Source of the DNA: Synechococcus sp. CBW1004
Lineage (GTDB): Bacteria; Cyanobacteriota; Cyanobacteriia; PCC-6307; Cyanobiaceae
Reading direction: 5' to 3'
DNA: 64,000 nt
Assembly (NCBI RefSeq): GCF_015840715.1
Contig: NZ_CP060397.1
Coordinates: forward strand, 124,001-188,000
Positions within the stretch are counted from its first letter, which is position 1. Each line of letters opens with the position of its first letter. The notes beneath the pieces are model-generated. The model did no database searches and had not been told where the DNA came from. It worked only from the letters and a program-made list of their open reading frames with translations. Positions 1 through 9,563 of the stretch are shown piece by piece. The translations under genes were made by a program, and so were the position numbers.

Positions 1-2067
1 ACAGAGCAGGAACTCCTTGAGGTGGTTCGCCAGGCAGCAGCGGCAGGGGTGAGGGCCATTCAGTTCACAGGTGGAGAACCGATGCTGCGCCAGCAGCTTG
101 TGCTGAAGCTGATCCGCGAGTCACGCCGGCTCGGCATCGGTTCAACCCTCACCACCAATGGATTCTGGGGCTGCACACCGAAGCTTGCCCGCACCCGGCT
201 GCAGGCGCTGCTGGCCGCCGGTCTGGCCCGCCTCACCGTGAGCTTCGATCGCTACCATGCGGCCTTCCAAGGTCCGGAGCCTGCAGTCAACATCGTTGAA
301 GCCGGCGCCGTACTCGGCTTACCCGTGAACATCAACATCACCCGGGTGCAGGATGAAGACGATATCGATGCGTTCGTGGCGCCCTTCGCCGAGCTCCCGA
401 CGGCCCAGCTGCGTTTTTACGACGTTCAGCCAGTAGGCGCTGCGGCTCGCAATACCCCCGATCACCAGTGGCGGGGGCAAACATCCGGATTCTGCAGAGC
501 CTGTGATGCCGCCACCGTCACCGATGACGGTCGGCTGATCGCTTGCAACGGCCCAGCCTATTTCACGCCTCCCGGTCATCCGCTCCACATCGGTTCGCTC
601 AGCGACAAGCCTCTATCCGCCCTGTTGGCTGCCCATCGCGACGATCCACTGCTCGACGCGATCCGAACACTCGGTCCCGAGCGGCTGCGCGCGGAACTCG
701 TGAAGATTCCGGGGTTTGAGGCCTTCCCATTCCACGATCGCTACCGCGGCCTGTGTGATCTCTGCCTTCACATCACCGGTGATCCCTCCGCAGCTGCGGC
801 CCTGAGGGAGCACATGGCTCATGGGCTCCTCGCCGCTGAGCGCCACGCCATGGCGCTGTTGATCGCCGACCAGCGCCGTGCCGGCGCGCTGAACCGCCGG
901 ATCGTGAATGCGGAGGCAGCCGCGAGACTGTTCCATCAGGGCATCACCACGGGCACGAGTTCCTGGAGATCTGAAGCGTCACGGTTGCTCGGCCGCGCTG
1001 ATCTCGACTGGCAGCAGCAGGCGGCGATGCTGCTGGCCTCCGGACTGGCTCGACCGCTTCTTCCGGTTCTCGATGCCCCCGAGCTGCAGCGCTGGGCCCC
1101 GGCGTTCTTCAACACAAGGGTGCGTGAGGCTGCGCTTCGCGATGGTCTGCGTGAGGTGGTGCAGATGGACGCGCTCGAGCGTATCGACCGGGCGCTTACC
1201 CTGCTCGGAGGGCGTGGAGTGTTGCTCAAGGGGGCGGCCTTTCTCGCCAGGGGCGGCGAACAGACGGTGCTACGGGCCGCTGGTGATGTTGATCTGTTGG
1301 TGGACGAACGGTTGGCTCAACCGCTCCGGCATCAGCTGATTGCGGATGGTTTTCAGGGCGATCCCAATGCCATGCGCAGCGCTCAGCATCACCTGGCCCC
1401 GATCAGCTGGCGCGGGGTGCCGATCGAAATTCATACCGGAATCATGCCCGCCTTCTGGGGGCTGCCGGAACGACAGATGCTGCAGCGGAGTTGGGCGGTG
1501 CCTGGGTTTTCTGCGCTCGACACGCTCGATCCCGAAGGGATGATCCTGCATGCCGTCACTCATGCCACCACCCACCTCTTCGGCCAGGGTCACAAGCTGG
1601 CCTGGGATGTACAACACGTGCTGCAGACGGCCGGCCGGCCGCTCGATTGGCCGCGTCTCCAGGCCTGGGTGGAAGCCTGTGCTGTCCCGCGGGCTTTCTG
1701 GGTCCCTTGCGCCGTGGTGGCAAGGGAAATGACTCTTGAAATTCCCGCGGCCTTTCTCGTTTCGGCGCCGGCCGATCGCCGTCAACGGCAGCTTGAGCTG
1801 ATCGCCCAGCGGCGGCTGTTCACCGCCATTGAATCGACGTTCGCAATCAATCCACTCAGCCGCACCGCCGTTTTTCTGCTGCTGCACGATGGCCTGCCAG
1901 CACGACTGGCCTATCTGCATATGTTGTTCGGCTCCGCCGCCAGAGAAGCCCGTCGCTCTGCGGCCAGCCATTCCGCTGTCCAAAGACCCACCGCTCTTCC
2001 TGCCCATCTTCGTGAGGCCTGGAAGCAGTTGCGGCAGTTCCGTGCTGTCTGCCGAACCCTGCCTTGA
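1..2067 (+). CDS. Radical SAM/SPASM-like protein fused to nucleotidyltransferase-like domain (5' truncated)
   Basis: The frame is open from base 1, so the gene starts before the window; an in-frame GTG at 22 is probably internal. The N-terminal part is a radical SAM core: the FTGGEP motif is visible near the left edge, while the CxxxCxxC iron-sulfur motif would lie upstream. Paired cysteines follow at about 490 (FCRACD) and 760 (LCDLC), suggesting an auxiliary SPASM-like cluster. The C-terminal half (from about 1,200) has LLKGAAF and GDVDLLV, the signature of the PF14907-type nucleotidyltransferase-like family often seen near peptide-modifying enzymes. Substrate and pathway are unknown. The domain calls come from motifs; the link to peptide or sugar modification is inference. 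It is followed by a 174-base gap and malic enzyme, which gives no functional clue. Confidence 0.75.
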   Translation, partial: TEQELLEVVRQAAAAGVRAIQFTGGEPMLRQQLVLKLIRESRRLGIGSTLTTNGFWGCTPKLARTRLQALLAAGLARLTVSFDRYHAAFQGPEPAVNIVEAGAVLGLPVNINITRVQDEDDIDAFVAPFAELPTAQLRFYDVQPVGAAARNTPDHQWRGQTSGFCRACDAATVTDDGRLIACNGPAYFTPPGHPLHIGSLSDKPLSALLAAHRDDPLLDAIRTLGPERLRAELVKIPGFEAFPFHDRYRGLCDLCLHITGDPSAAAALREHMAHGLLAAERHAMALLIADQRRAGALNRRIVNAEAAARLFHQGITTGTSSWRSEASRLLGRADLDWQQQAAMLLASGLARPLLPVLDAPELQRWAPAFFNTRVREAALRDGLREVVQMDALERIDRALTLLGGRGVLLKGAAFLARGGEQTVLRAAGDVDLLVDERLAQPLRHQLIADGFQGDPNAMRSAQHHLAPISWRGVPIEIHTGIMPAFWGLPERQMLQRSWAVPGFSALDTLDPEGMILHAVTHATTHLFGQGHKLAWDVQHVLQTAGRPLDWPRLQAWVEACAVPRAFWVPCAVVAREMTLEIPAAFLVSAPADRRQRQLELIAQRRLFTAIESTFAINPLSRTAVFLLLHDGLPARLAYLHMLFGSAAREARRSAASHSAVQRPTALPAHLREAWKQLRQFRAVCRTLP

Positions 2068-2241
2068 TCAAAAGGATGGTCGCGAGTGGATTTCGATGGT
2101 GGGCGCCTCGATCGGATGTTTCCCAACAGCTAAACGGCGAAGGCGCTGGATGCTTACCGGCCTTCACCCCCCTGTCTGCCGCAGGACGATCAGAACAGCC
2201 CGGTGCCCTGACCTAGACCGGAACCACGCTGCTCCCCGCCC

Positions 2242-3975
2242 GTGACCGCCCCCCTCCCTGCTCCCGTGCGCACCTCGCTGCGGGGCGCGGCCCTGCTGGC
2301 GGATGCGCGCTGCAACAAGGGCACGGCCTTCAGCAGGGAGGAACGCCAGGCCCTGCAGCTCGAAGGCCTGCTGCCCTGGGAGGTGGAGTCGCTCGAGCAG
2401 CAGGTGGAGCGCTGCCGCCAGGCACTGGCGGCCATGGACAGCGACCTGGAGCGCTACGGCTGGCTGCAGGGCCTGCGCGAGCGCAACCTCACCCTGTTCC
2501 ACCGGCTGCTGGCGGATCACGTGGAGCTGGTGATGCCGCTGGTGTACACCCCCACCGTCGGCCAGGCGATCCAGGCCTTTTCGCGCACCTACCGCACCCC
2601 TGCGGAGGGGGTGTTCCTCTCGGCGCCGATGCAGGGCCGCCTGCGCCAGGTGCTGGCGGCCGCGATCGCCGCCTGGAGCCCCGAAGGACCCGACTGGCGG
2701 CCGGAGCTGCTGCTCGTGACCGACGCCGAGGGGATTCTGGGCATCGGCGATCAGGGCGCCGGTGGCATCCACATCTGCCAGGGCAAGCTCGCCGTCTACA
2801 CGCTCTGCGCCGGCGTCGATCCGGCCACCACCCTGCCGGTGATGCTCGATGTGGGCACCGACCGGGAGGATCTGCGCGCCGATCCCACCTATCCGGGCGT
2901 GCGCCAGCCGCGCCTGCGGGGCGAGGCCTATGACGCCTTCGTGGCCGAGTTCGTTGAGGCGGTGGCCGAGCTCTGCCCCGGGGCCCTGCTGCAGTGGGAG
3001 GACTTCGCCGCCGGCACCGCCCGCCGCGTGCTCGACGCCCACCGGCAGCGGATCGCCAGCTTCAACGACGACATCCAGGGCACCAGCGGCGTCGCCTGCG
3101 CCGCGATCCTGGCGGGCCTGCAGGGACTGGGGAAGAGCCTGGCGGAGTCGCCGATCGTGATCTTCGGGGCGGGCACGGCCGGCTGCGGCATCGCCGAGCG
3201 GCTGGAGCGGCTGCTGATCGGCCAGGGGCTGAGCCCGATGCAGGCCCGCTCGCACCTGTGGCTGCTGGATCGCCGCGGCCTGGTGTACGCGGGCCGGGCC
3301 GGGGTGCGGGAGCTGGCGCTGCCCTGGGCCGCCGACGCCGGCCGGATGGAGGCCCTGGCGGCGGCAGGAGCCAGGCCCGACGCCGAGGGCCAGATCGGCC
3401 TGCAGGAGCTGGTGGAGGCGGTGAAGCCGGCGGTGCTGATCGGCACCTCCACGGTGGCCGGTGCCTTCGATCAGGCGGTGATCGAGGCCCTCTGCCGCGG
3501 CTGCGCGCGGCCGATCGTGCTGCCGCTCTCCAATCCCACGCCCCTGGCGGAGGTGACGCCGGCGAACCTGCTGCGCTGGAGCGAGGGACGCGCCCTGGTG
3601 GCCACCGGCAGCCCCTTCGCGCCGGTGCCGGTGGCGGGCCGTCTGCGGCCGATCGGGCAGTGCAACAACTGCTTCGTGTTCCCGGGGCTGGGCTTCGGCG
3701 CCCTGGCGGTGGGGGCCAGCCAGGTGAGCGAGGCGATGATCGACGCCAGCCTGCAGGCCCTGGCGGCGGTGATCCCGGCCGCCTCCGATCCCGACGCCTC
3801 GCTGATGCCGCCCCTGAGCCAGGTGCAGGCGGTGTCGCGGGCGGTGGCGGAGGCCGTTGCCCTGACGGCCGTGGCCGGGGGCCTGGCGACGCGGGCCCAG
3901 ACCCCCGAGGAGGCACGGGCCTGCCTGGAGCAGCGCCGCTGGCGGCCGGTGTACCCGGAGGTGCTGCCGGCCTGA
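2242..3975 (+). CDS. maeA: NAD(P)-dependent malic enzyme (oxaloacetate-decarboxylating)
   Basis: The 577-residue product converts malate to pyruvate and CO2 with reduction of NAD(P), in the cytosol. The family motif YTPTVG is at residues 102-107, the metal-binding segment FNDDIQGTSG begins near 274, and the Rossmann dinucleotide loop FGAGTAGCGIAERL is near 308-321. Length fits the roughly 560-residue bacterial/eukaryotic-type family. The start is GTG at 2242; no strong ribosome binding site is visible. It stands alone on the plus strand. In a cell that also carries pyruvate:ferredoxin oxidoreductase it could supply pyruvate for fermentation, but that link is inference. Cofactor preference cannot be fixed from sequence inspection alone. 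Confidence 0.93.
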   Translation: MTAPLPAPVRTSLRGAALLADARCNKGTAFSREERQALQLEGLLPWEVESLEQQVERCRQALAAMDSDLERYGWLQGLRERNLTLFHRLLADHVELVMPLVYTPTVGQAIQAFSRTYRTPAEGVFLSAPMQGRLRQVLAAAIAAWSPEGPDWRPELLLVTDAEGILGIGDQGAGGIHICQGKLAVYTLCAGVDPATTLPVMLDVGTDREDLRADPTYPGVRQPRLRGEAYDAFVAEFVEAVAELCPGALLQWEDFAAGTARRVLDAHRQRIASFNDDIQGTSGVACAAILAGLQGLGKSLAESPIVIFGAGTAGCGIAERLERLLIGQGLSPMQARSHLWLLDRRGLVYAGRAGVRELALPWAADAGRMEALAAAGARPDAEGQIGLQELVEAVKPAVLIGTSTVAGAFDQAVIEALCRGCARPIVLPLSNPTPLAEVTPANLLRWSEGRALVATGSPFAPVPVAGRLRPIGQCNNCFVFPGLGFGALAVGASQVSEAMIDASLQALAAVIPAASDPDASLMPPLSQVQAVSRAVAEAVALTAVAGGLATRAQTPEEARACLEQRRWRPVYPEVLPA

Positions 3976-4079
3976 TCGGCGCCGAGGCGCTCTGGGCTGC
4001 GGCCGTCACGGTGGCGCCCGGGCTGGCGCCCACCCCCTCTTCCATCCAGGAAGCGCGCCGATGGCGGCCCGGCGGTGCG

Positions 4080-4105
4080 GTCCAACCATTAAGTCCAACC
4101 ATTAA
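4080..4105 (+). repeat. Tandem 13-bp direct repeat upstream of pyrFE
   Basis: Two perfect head-to-tail copies of GTCCAACCATTAA lie 70 bases before the pyrFE start. Function is unknown. It could be a regulator site or a simple slippage duplication. Confidence 0.7.
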
Positions 4106-4174
4106 GAGCGATGTCGCGGGCTCGCGCTCGGCACCGGCGGCGGCTTAGCAACGCTCCATCCTCCGGCCGCCGCG

Positions 4175-5827
4175 ATGGGCTTCTTCGTCCAGCTCACCGA
4201 CGCGATCGCCAGCAACCAGTCGCTGCTGGTGACCGGTCTGGATCCGAATCCGGAGATGCTGCAGAGCTGGACCTTCCGGCGCGGCATGGCGGGGCGTTCC
4301 TTCCTGTCGCAGGCGCGCCACTGGATCAAGGCGGTGATCGAGGCCACCGCACCCCATGTGTGCGCCTACAAGCCCAGTCTTGGCTTCTACCAGGCCCTCG
4401 GCCCGGTGGGGCTGGAGCTGCTGCGCGAGGTGCGCGAGCTGGTGCCGCTCGACATCCCGCTGATCATCGATGCCAAGCACGGCGATCTCAACAGCTCATC
4501 GGCCCTGGCCCACTATCTGTTCCGCGAGCTGGGGGCCGATGCCGCCACCCTCTCGCCGCTGGCGGGCCAGGACATCGCCGCCCCGTTCCTGCTCTATCCC
4601 GACAAGGCCGTGGTGGTGACCTGCCACAGCTCCAATCCGGCGGCGCGGGTGCTGCAGCACCATCCGGACGAAGAGCGCCCCCTGTACCTGCGCATCGTGC
4701 GCGAGGCCCAGCTGTGGGCGACGCCGGAGCAGCTGATGCTCGAGGTGGGCACCAGCGATCCGGCGATCCTGGCCCGGGTGCGGGCCGAGGCGCCGGAGAG
4801 CTTCCTGATCCTGCGCAGTCTCTGGGCCGAGGAGGACAGGCTTGATGCCCTGCTGGAGGCGGGTCTGAGCGCCTCCGCCGATGGCCTGCTGCTGCCGCTG
4901 CCCCAGAACCTGCTGGTGGAGGACGACATGGCCGAGCGGGCGGCCTGTCTGAAGCGGCGCATCGAGGAGCGCCGCCATCACTGGCTGGAGAGCCGTCAGC
5001 GGGAGGCGGGCGCCAGCTGTCAGCTGTGGCTGCCCGGCCAGGACGTCCAGGCCGACGCCAGGCCGGTGGGCTCCGATGGCACCGCCGATCCCTCGGTCGA
5101 TGGACGCCCCTCCGCCGCGAGGGGCTCCATCACCGGGGCGGCCATGACCGGGGCGGGTGCGATCGAGCCGATGGAGGCGCTGATCCTCGATCTGTTTGAC
5201 ATCGGCTGCCTGCTGTTCGGCGAGTATGTGCAGGCCTCCGGCGCGGTGTTCAACTATTACGTCGATCTTCGCCAGATCATCTCCGATCCGAACCTGTTCC
5301 ACCGGGTGCTGCACAGCTATGCCGAGCTGCTGCAGGGGCTGGACTTCGATCGCATCGCCGGCATTCCCTACGGCTCGCTGCCCACCGCCACGGGCCTGTC
5401 GCTGCAGCTCCACAAACCGCTGATCTATCCCCGCAAGGAGGTGAAGGCCCACGGGGCGAGGCGGCTGATCGAAGGCGACTTCAACGAGGGCGATGTGGTG
5501 GCGCTCGTCGATGACATCCTGATCACCGGCGGCAGCCTGCTGGAGGGGATCACCAAGCTCGAGAGCTCAGGCCTCGTGGTGCGCGACGTGGTGGTGTTCA
5601 TCGACCATGGCAGCGGAGGTGGCAGCGGAGGTGGTAGCGCTGGCGGCGGTTCAGGCGGCGCCGGTCAGGGGAGCGATGCGCTGCGCCGTCTGGCGGAACG
5701 GGGCTATCGCGTGCGCGCCGTGCTCGATATCGGTCGCATCACCACCGTGCTGCGCCGCCATGGACGGCTCAGCGAGGCGCAGGCCTCCCTGCTGGGCCAC
5801 CAGCCCCAGGCCGTCAGCCGCGTCTGA
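4175..5827 (+). CDS. pyrFE: Bifunctional orotidine-5'-phosphate decarboxylase / orotate phosphoribosyltransferase
   Basis: This 550-residue fusion would catalyse the last two steps of UMP synthesis in the cytosol. The N-terminal domain is a type-2 OMP decarboxylase with the catalytic DAKHGD motif at residues 99-104. A variable linker (about 285-330) follows, then an orotate phosphoribosyltransferase domain with the PRPP-binding motif VALVDDILITGGS around residues 442-454. The order PyrF-PyrE is the opposite of the eukaryotic UMP synthase and is known from cyanobacteria. An unusual Gly/Ser-only stretch occupies residues 479-500, inside the phosphoribosyltransferase domain rather than in the linker. 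The start is ATG at 4175. Confidence 0.93.
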   Translation: MGFFVQLTDAIASNQSLLVTGLDPNPEMLQSWTFRRGMAGRSFLSQARHWIKAVIEATAPHVCAYKPSLGFYQALGPVGLELLREVRELVPLDIPLIIDAKHGDLNSSSALAHYLFRELGADAATLSPLAGQDIAAPFLLYPDKAVVVTCHSSNPAARVLQHHPDEERPLYLRIVREAQLWATPEQLMLEVGTSDPAILARVRAEAPESFLILRSLWAEEDRLDALLEAGLSASADGLLLPLPQNLLVEDDMAERAACLKRRIEERRHHWLESRQREAGASCQLWLPGQDVQADARPVGSDGTADPSVDGRPSAARGSITGAAMTGAGAIEPMEALILDLFDIGCLLFGEYVQASGAVFNYYVDLRQIISDPNLFHRVLHSYAELLQGLDFDRIAGIPYGSLPTATGLSLQLHKPLIYPRKEVKAHGARRLIEGDFNEGDVVALVDDILITGGSLLEGITKLESSGLVVRDVVVFIDHGSGGGSGGGSAGGGSGGAGQGSDALRRLAERGYRVRAVLDIGRITTVLRRHGRLSEAQASLLGHQPQAVSRV

Positions 5828-5942
5828 GCGGCACCGGTCAGCGCGATGTGGGTTGGCTTTGGTGAAGTCCTGCCCCGGCGGGCCCATGCCGCCTCGTACG
5901 GTGGACGAGTGCCCTTGCGATCCCCGGGCACACATTCTTCCC

Positions 5943-6176
5943 ATGTCCCAGGGCAACCGGGCCGCGGCCAGCTCCGCTCCCTCGATCGGCGAGCTGGAGG
6001 CGAAGTATCCCCTGTACTGCAAGGCGTTGAGACTGCTCATCCAGGAGGGCCGCACGCTCGCCGAGATCCAGCGCACCGTCTGCTGGGGGCGGCTGGAGCA
6101 GCTGCACATCTGCCTGCCGGGCCGCTACAAGTCGCCCGATTATCTGCACACGGTGCTGCAGCGCTCGCCGGTCTGA
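5943..6176 (+). CDS. Small conserved protein, 77 aa, unknown function
   Basis: An ATG at 5943 opens a 77-residue frame that runs past a longer upstream extension sharing the frame. After a Ser/Ala-rich start, the protein is compact, with an IGELEAKYPLYCKALRLL helix and a C-terminal PGRYKSPDYL segment. It resembles short conserved hypothetical proteins of picocyanobacteria, although I cannot name a domain family. Two Cys (C26, C47) and one further Cys near the end are visible without a metal-binding spacing. It is preceded by pyrFE with a 115-base gap and may be separately transcribed. Confidence 0.6.
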   Translation: MSQGNRAAASSAPSIGELEAKYPLYCKALRLLIQEGRTLAEIQRTVCWGRLEQLHICLPGRYKSPDYLHTVLQRSPV

Positions 6177-6374
6177 GCGTCAGCCGGGTCCACGCGGTCC
6201 TGGCGCCCTCGGGTTGGAGTCGTCTCCGGACCGCCGCACGGGGGCGAGCCGCTCGTCTGCTCCCTGTGGCCTGGCCTGTTGTTCCGGGGTGAGCTGCCCG
6301 CCACGGCGCCGGCTGCCCCGGCAGCGGCCCTACGGTGCCGACGGGAGTTCCCCCCGAGACGTTGATCCCAAGGC

Positions 6375-9300
6375 ATGGAGCCCAGACCGGAGCGATCGAT
6401 CGCCGAACCCTTCCTGCGGCGGCCGGTGCTCACCCTGGTGGTCAGCCTGCTGATCCTGCTGGCCGGCCTCTACAGCCTTCCCAACCTGCAGGTGGAGAAC
6501 CTGCCTCCGATCGCCCCGAGCCGCGTCACGGTGCGGGCCAGCTATCCCGGCGCCGGTCCTGAGGTGGTCGAGCAGGGGGTGACGGCCCTGCTCGAGAAGC
6601 AGCTCAACGGCCTGGAGCGGCTGGACACGATCCGCTCCACCAGCTCCTTTTCAGGCAGCACGATCACCCTGGCCTTCGAGGGGGGGGATCCCGAGCTCAA
6701 CCAGATCAACACCCAGAACGAGGCCACGGTGGTGACGCGGCAGCTGCCGCCGCAGGTCGCCCGCTTCGGGGTGCAGGTGCGGCGCAGCTCCGATGACCTG
6801 CTGCTGGTGCTCAGCTTCAGCGCCGAGCGAGGCCTCTACAGCGACACCTTCCTGACGGGCTGGGTCGACCAGGTGGTGCGCGACCGGCTGCGGCGCGTCA
6901 GCGGTGTCAGCGATGTGACCCTGTTCGGTGGCAGCAGCCTCGCCTTCCGCCTCTGGCTGGATCCCGCCCGGCTGGAGGAACACAACCTGACGATCGTGGA
7001 TGTGCGTCAGGCGCTGCAGGCCCAGAACGTGCTGGCGGCTCTGGGGCAGAGCGGCGACGCGCCGGCGCCCGCCGATCAGCTCACCACCCTGCCGCTGCGC
7101 ATGGAGGGGCGGTTGCGGACCCCCGAGGAGTTCGGCGACCTGGTGGTGGCCCGCAGCGACGACGGTGGGATCATCCTGCTGCGCGACCTGGGCCGGGTGA
7201 GCCTGGGCAAGGAGAGCTACGAGACGATCGCCACCAACCTCTCCGGCGACTCCGCCATCGCCCTGGGCGTGTTTCAGCGGGACGGCAGCAATGCCCTGGA
7301 GGTGCGTCAGGCGCTGAGCGAGGCGTTGAAGGACCTGGAACCCCGCTTCCCGCCTGGGGTGGCGATGGAGGTGATCGTCGATGAGGCCCGCACGGTGCGC
7401 ACCAGCATCGACAGGGCCGTGGAGTCGCTGCGGGATGCCGTGCTCCTGGTGTTCGCCGTGCTGCTGCTGGGGCTCGGCAACAGCCGCCTGGCCCTGATCA
7501 GCGCCGCCGTCGTCCCGATCTCGCTGATCGGTTCCCTCACCCTGCTGCGTCTGTCCGGCGGTTCGATCAACACCCTGTCGCTGTTCGGCATGGTGCTGGC
7601 CTCCGGCCTGCTGGTGGACGACGCGATCGTCGTCAGCGAGGACATCGGCCGTCGCATCGAGCAGGGCACGCCGGCCCTGCGGGCGGCGCGCGAGGCGATG
7701 GCGGAGCTGGGCGGCGCCGTGATCGCCACCTCCCTGGTGCTGGTGGTCGTGTTTCTGCCGGTGCTGGGGCTCGAGGGCAGTCTGGGCCGCCTCTATGCGC
7801 CGATCGCCATCGCCATCTGCGGCGCGATCGCCCTCTCCACCCTCAATGCCATCAGCCTGACGCCGGTGGCCTCCAGCTGGCTCCTGCGTCCCGGCCAGCG
7901 CGAGCCCGCCTGGCTGGAACGCGTCACCGATGTCAGCCGGCGGGCGTTGGAGGGACTGGAGGAGCCCTACGGCCGGTTCCTCGATCGGGTGCTGCGCCAC
8001 CGTCGCCTGATGCTGGTGCTGCTGCTGACGGGCCTGCTGCTCACCGGCCTGGCGCTGCGGGCCCGTCCCACCTCCTTCATCCCCCAGGAGGACAACGGCC
8101 AGCTGCGGGGCGTCGTGATCCTTCCCGATGGCATGGCCCTCGCCCGCACCCAGGAGGTGCTCGAGCAGGTGAGCCGGATCGCCCGCAGTGAGCCCCTGGT
8201 CGCCAGCGCCAACTTCTATGCAGGCCGCTCGTTCGGTGACAGCAGCCCCAACAAGGGCCAGATGTTCGTGCGGCTCAAGCCGGTGGAGCAGCGCACCAGG
8301 CCGGAGCAGAGCAGCGCCGCCGTGGCCGAACGCCTCAACGCGAAGCTCCGCAGCGGGGTGCGCGGCGCCGTCGTGCAGCTGAGTGAGGCCCCGAGCGTGC
8401 GCGGTTTCAGCAGCGAGGGGGGCATCGAGCTCGAACTCCTCGACAACAGCTCCGGTCAGCTGAGCCTGGAGGCCTTCGAGGCCCAGGCTCGCGAGTTCCT
8501 GGCCGAGGCCCAGGAGCTTCAGCTCAATGGCCGACCGGCCTTCGATCGGGTGTCGACCCGCTTCACCACCTCCGCCCCCCAGCTGCGGCTGATCCCCGAT
8601 CGCCTGCGGCTCGCCTCGCTGGGGGTGTCGCTCTCCGACCTGGTGGACACGCTCGGTGCCAGCTTCGGCAGCGATTACGTCAATGACAGCTTCGAGAGCG
8701 ACCAGGTGCGGCGCGTGATCGTGCAGCTCGATGGCCGCAGCCGCCGCGATGCCGAGGATGTGCTGGCCCTGCCGGTGCGCAGCCGCGAGGGGCGGCTGAT
8801 CCCGCTGTCACAGGTGGTGCGGATCGAGCAGGGCTCCGGCCCGACGGTGATCAACCACTCGGGCCTGGTGCGATCGATCAGCCTGCGGGCTCTGCCGGCG
8901 CCGGGGGTGAGCACCGGCCAGGCGATGGCGCTGCTGCAGCAGCTGCATACCGAGCGCTCCAATGCGGCGATCGGCCTGGAGTGGGCCGGCCTGGCGCGGG
9001 AGGAGGCGAAGGCCGGCGGCGGCAATCTGCGGGTGTTCGCCCTCGGGCTGCTGGTGATGGCGTTGGTGCTGGCCGGCCTCTACGAGAACCTGCTCGACCC
9101 GCTGATCATCCTGGTGACGGTGCCGCTGGCGATGCTCGGCGCCGTCGTGGGCCTGTCGCTGCGGGGCCTGGCGCTGGATGTGTATGGCCAGATGGGGCTG
9201 CTCGTGCTGGCCAGCCTGGCGGCCAAGAACGGCATCCTGATCGTCGAGTTCGCCAACCAGCGACTGGAGCAGGGGATGACCCTCTCCAGGGCCATCCATG

Positions 9301-9563
9301 GCGCGGCCGTCGCCCGTCTGCGGCCGATCCTGCTCACCGCCATCTCGTCGCTGGCGGGATTCCTGCCGCTGCTGTTCGCCAGCGGCTCCGGTGCGGTGAG
9401 CCGCACGAGCATCGGCACGGTGGTGTTCAGCGGCCTGCTGGTGGCGACGGTGCTGAGCCTGTTCGTGGTGCCGGCGCTCTATTCGCTGATCAAGGGCTGG
9501 GAGCTGGGGCTGGTGGGGAGGCTGCCGGTCCGCCCGATGGAGCCGGCTGAGCCGGAGGGGTGA
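6375..9563 (+). CDS. RND-family efflux transporter, AcrB-like inner-membrane pump
   Basis: The 1,062-residue length is typical of HAE1/AcrB pumps. The N-terminal signature follows the first membrane helix (PNLQVENLPPI, then RASYPGAGPE). The proton-relay aspartate pair sits in GLLVDDAIVV at D415-D416, and a second set of C-terminal membrane helices follows the docking domain. It would export drugs or lipophilic compounds from the inner membrane or periplasm using the proton gradient. No membrane-fusion protein or TolC-like partner lies next to it, so those would have to be encoded elsewhere. The start is ATG at 6375. Its 3' end overlaps a convergent small gene by 74 bases. Confidence 0.93.
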   Translation: MEPRPERSIAEPFLRRPVLTLVVSLLILLAGLYSLPNLQVENLPPIAPSRVTVRASYPGAGPEVVEQGVTALLEKQLNGLERLDTIRSTSSFSGSTITLAFEGGDPELNQINTQNEATVVTRQLPPQVARFGVQVRRSSDDLLLVLSFSAERGLYSDTFLTGWVDQVVRDRLRRVSGVSDVTLFGGSSLAFRLWLDPARLEEHNLTIVDVRQALQAQNVLAALGQSGDAPAPADQLTTLPLRMEGRLRTPEEFGDLVVARSDDGGIILLRDLGRVSLGKESYETIATNLSGDSAIALGVFQRDGSNALEVRQALSEALKDLEPRFPPGVAMEVIVDEARTVRTSIDRAVESLRDAVLLVFAVLLLGLGNSRLALISAAVVPISLIGSLTLLRLSGGSINTLSLFGMVLASGLLVDDAIVVSEDIGRRIEQGTPALRAAREAMAELGGAVIATSLVLVVVFLPVLGLEGSLGRLYAPIAIAICGAIALSTLNAISLTPVASSWLLRPGQREPAWLERVTDVSRRALEGLEEPYGRFLDRVLRHRRLMLVLLLTGLLLTGLALRARPTSFIPQEDNGQLRGVVILPDGMALARTQEVLEQVSRIARSEPLVASANFYAGRSFGDSSPNKGQMFVRLKPVEQRTRPEQSSAAVAERLNAKLRSGVRGAVVQLSEAPSVRGFSSEGGIELELLDNSSGQLSLEAFEAQAREFLAEAQELQLNGRPAFDRVSTRFTTSAPQLRLIPDRLRLASLGVSLSDLVDTLGASFGSDYVNDSFESDQVRRVIVQLDGRSRRDAEDVLALPVRSREGRLIPLSQVVRIEQGSGPTVINHSGLVRSISLRALPAPGVSTGQAMALLQQLHTERSNAAIGLEWAGLAREEAKAGGGNLRVFALGLLVMALVLAGLYENLLDPLIILVTVPLAMLGAVVGLSLRGLALDVYGQMGLLVLASLAAKNGILIVEFANQRLEQGMTLSRAIHGAAVARLRPILLTAISSLAGFLPLLFASGSGAVSRTSIGTVVFSGLLVATVLSLFVVPALYSLIKGWELGLVGRLPVRPMEPAEPEG

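Noticed and set aside
2164-3255. Long minus-strand open frame opposite the malic enzyme gene
   Set aside because: It lies fully opposite a gene with clear catalytic motifs; composition is Gln/Gly/Ala/His-rich, as expected of a shadow in GC-rich DNA.
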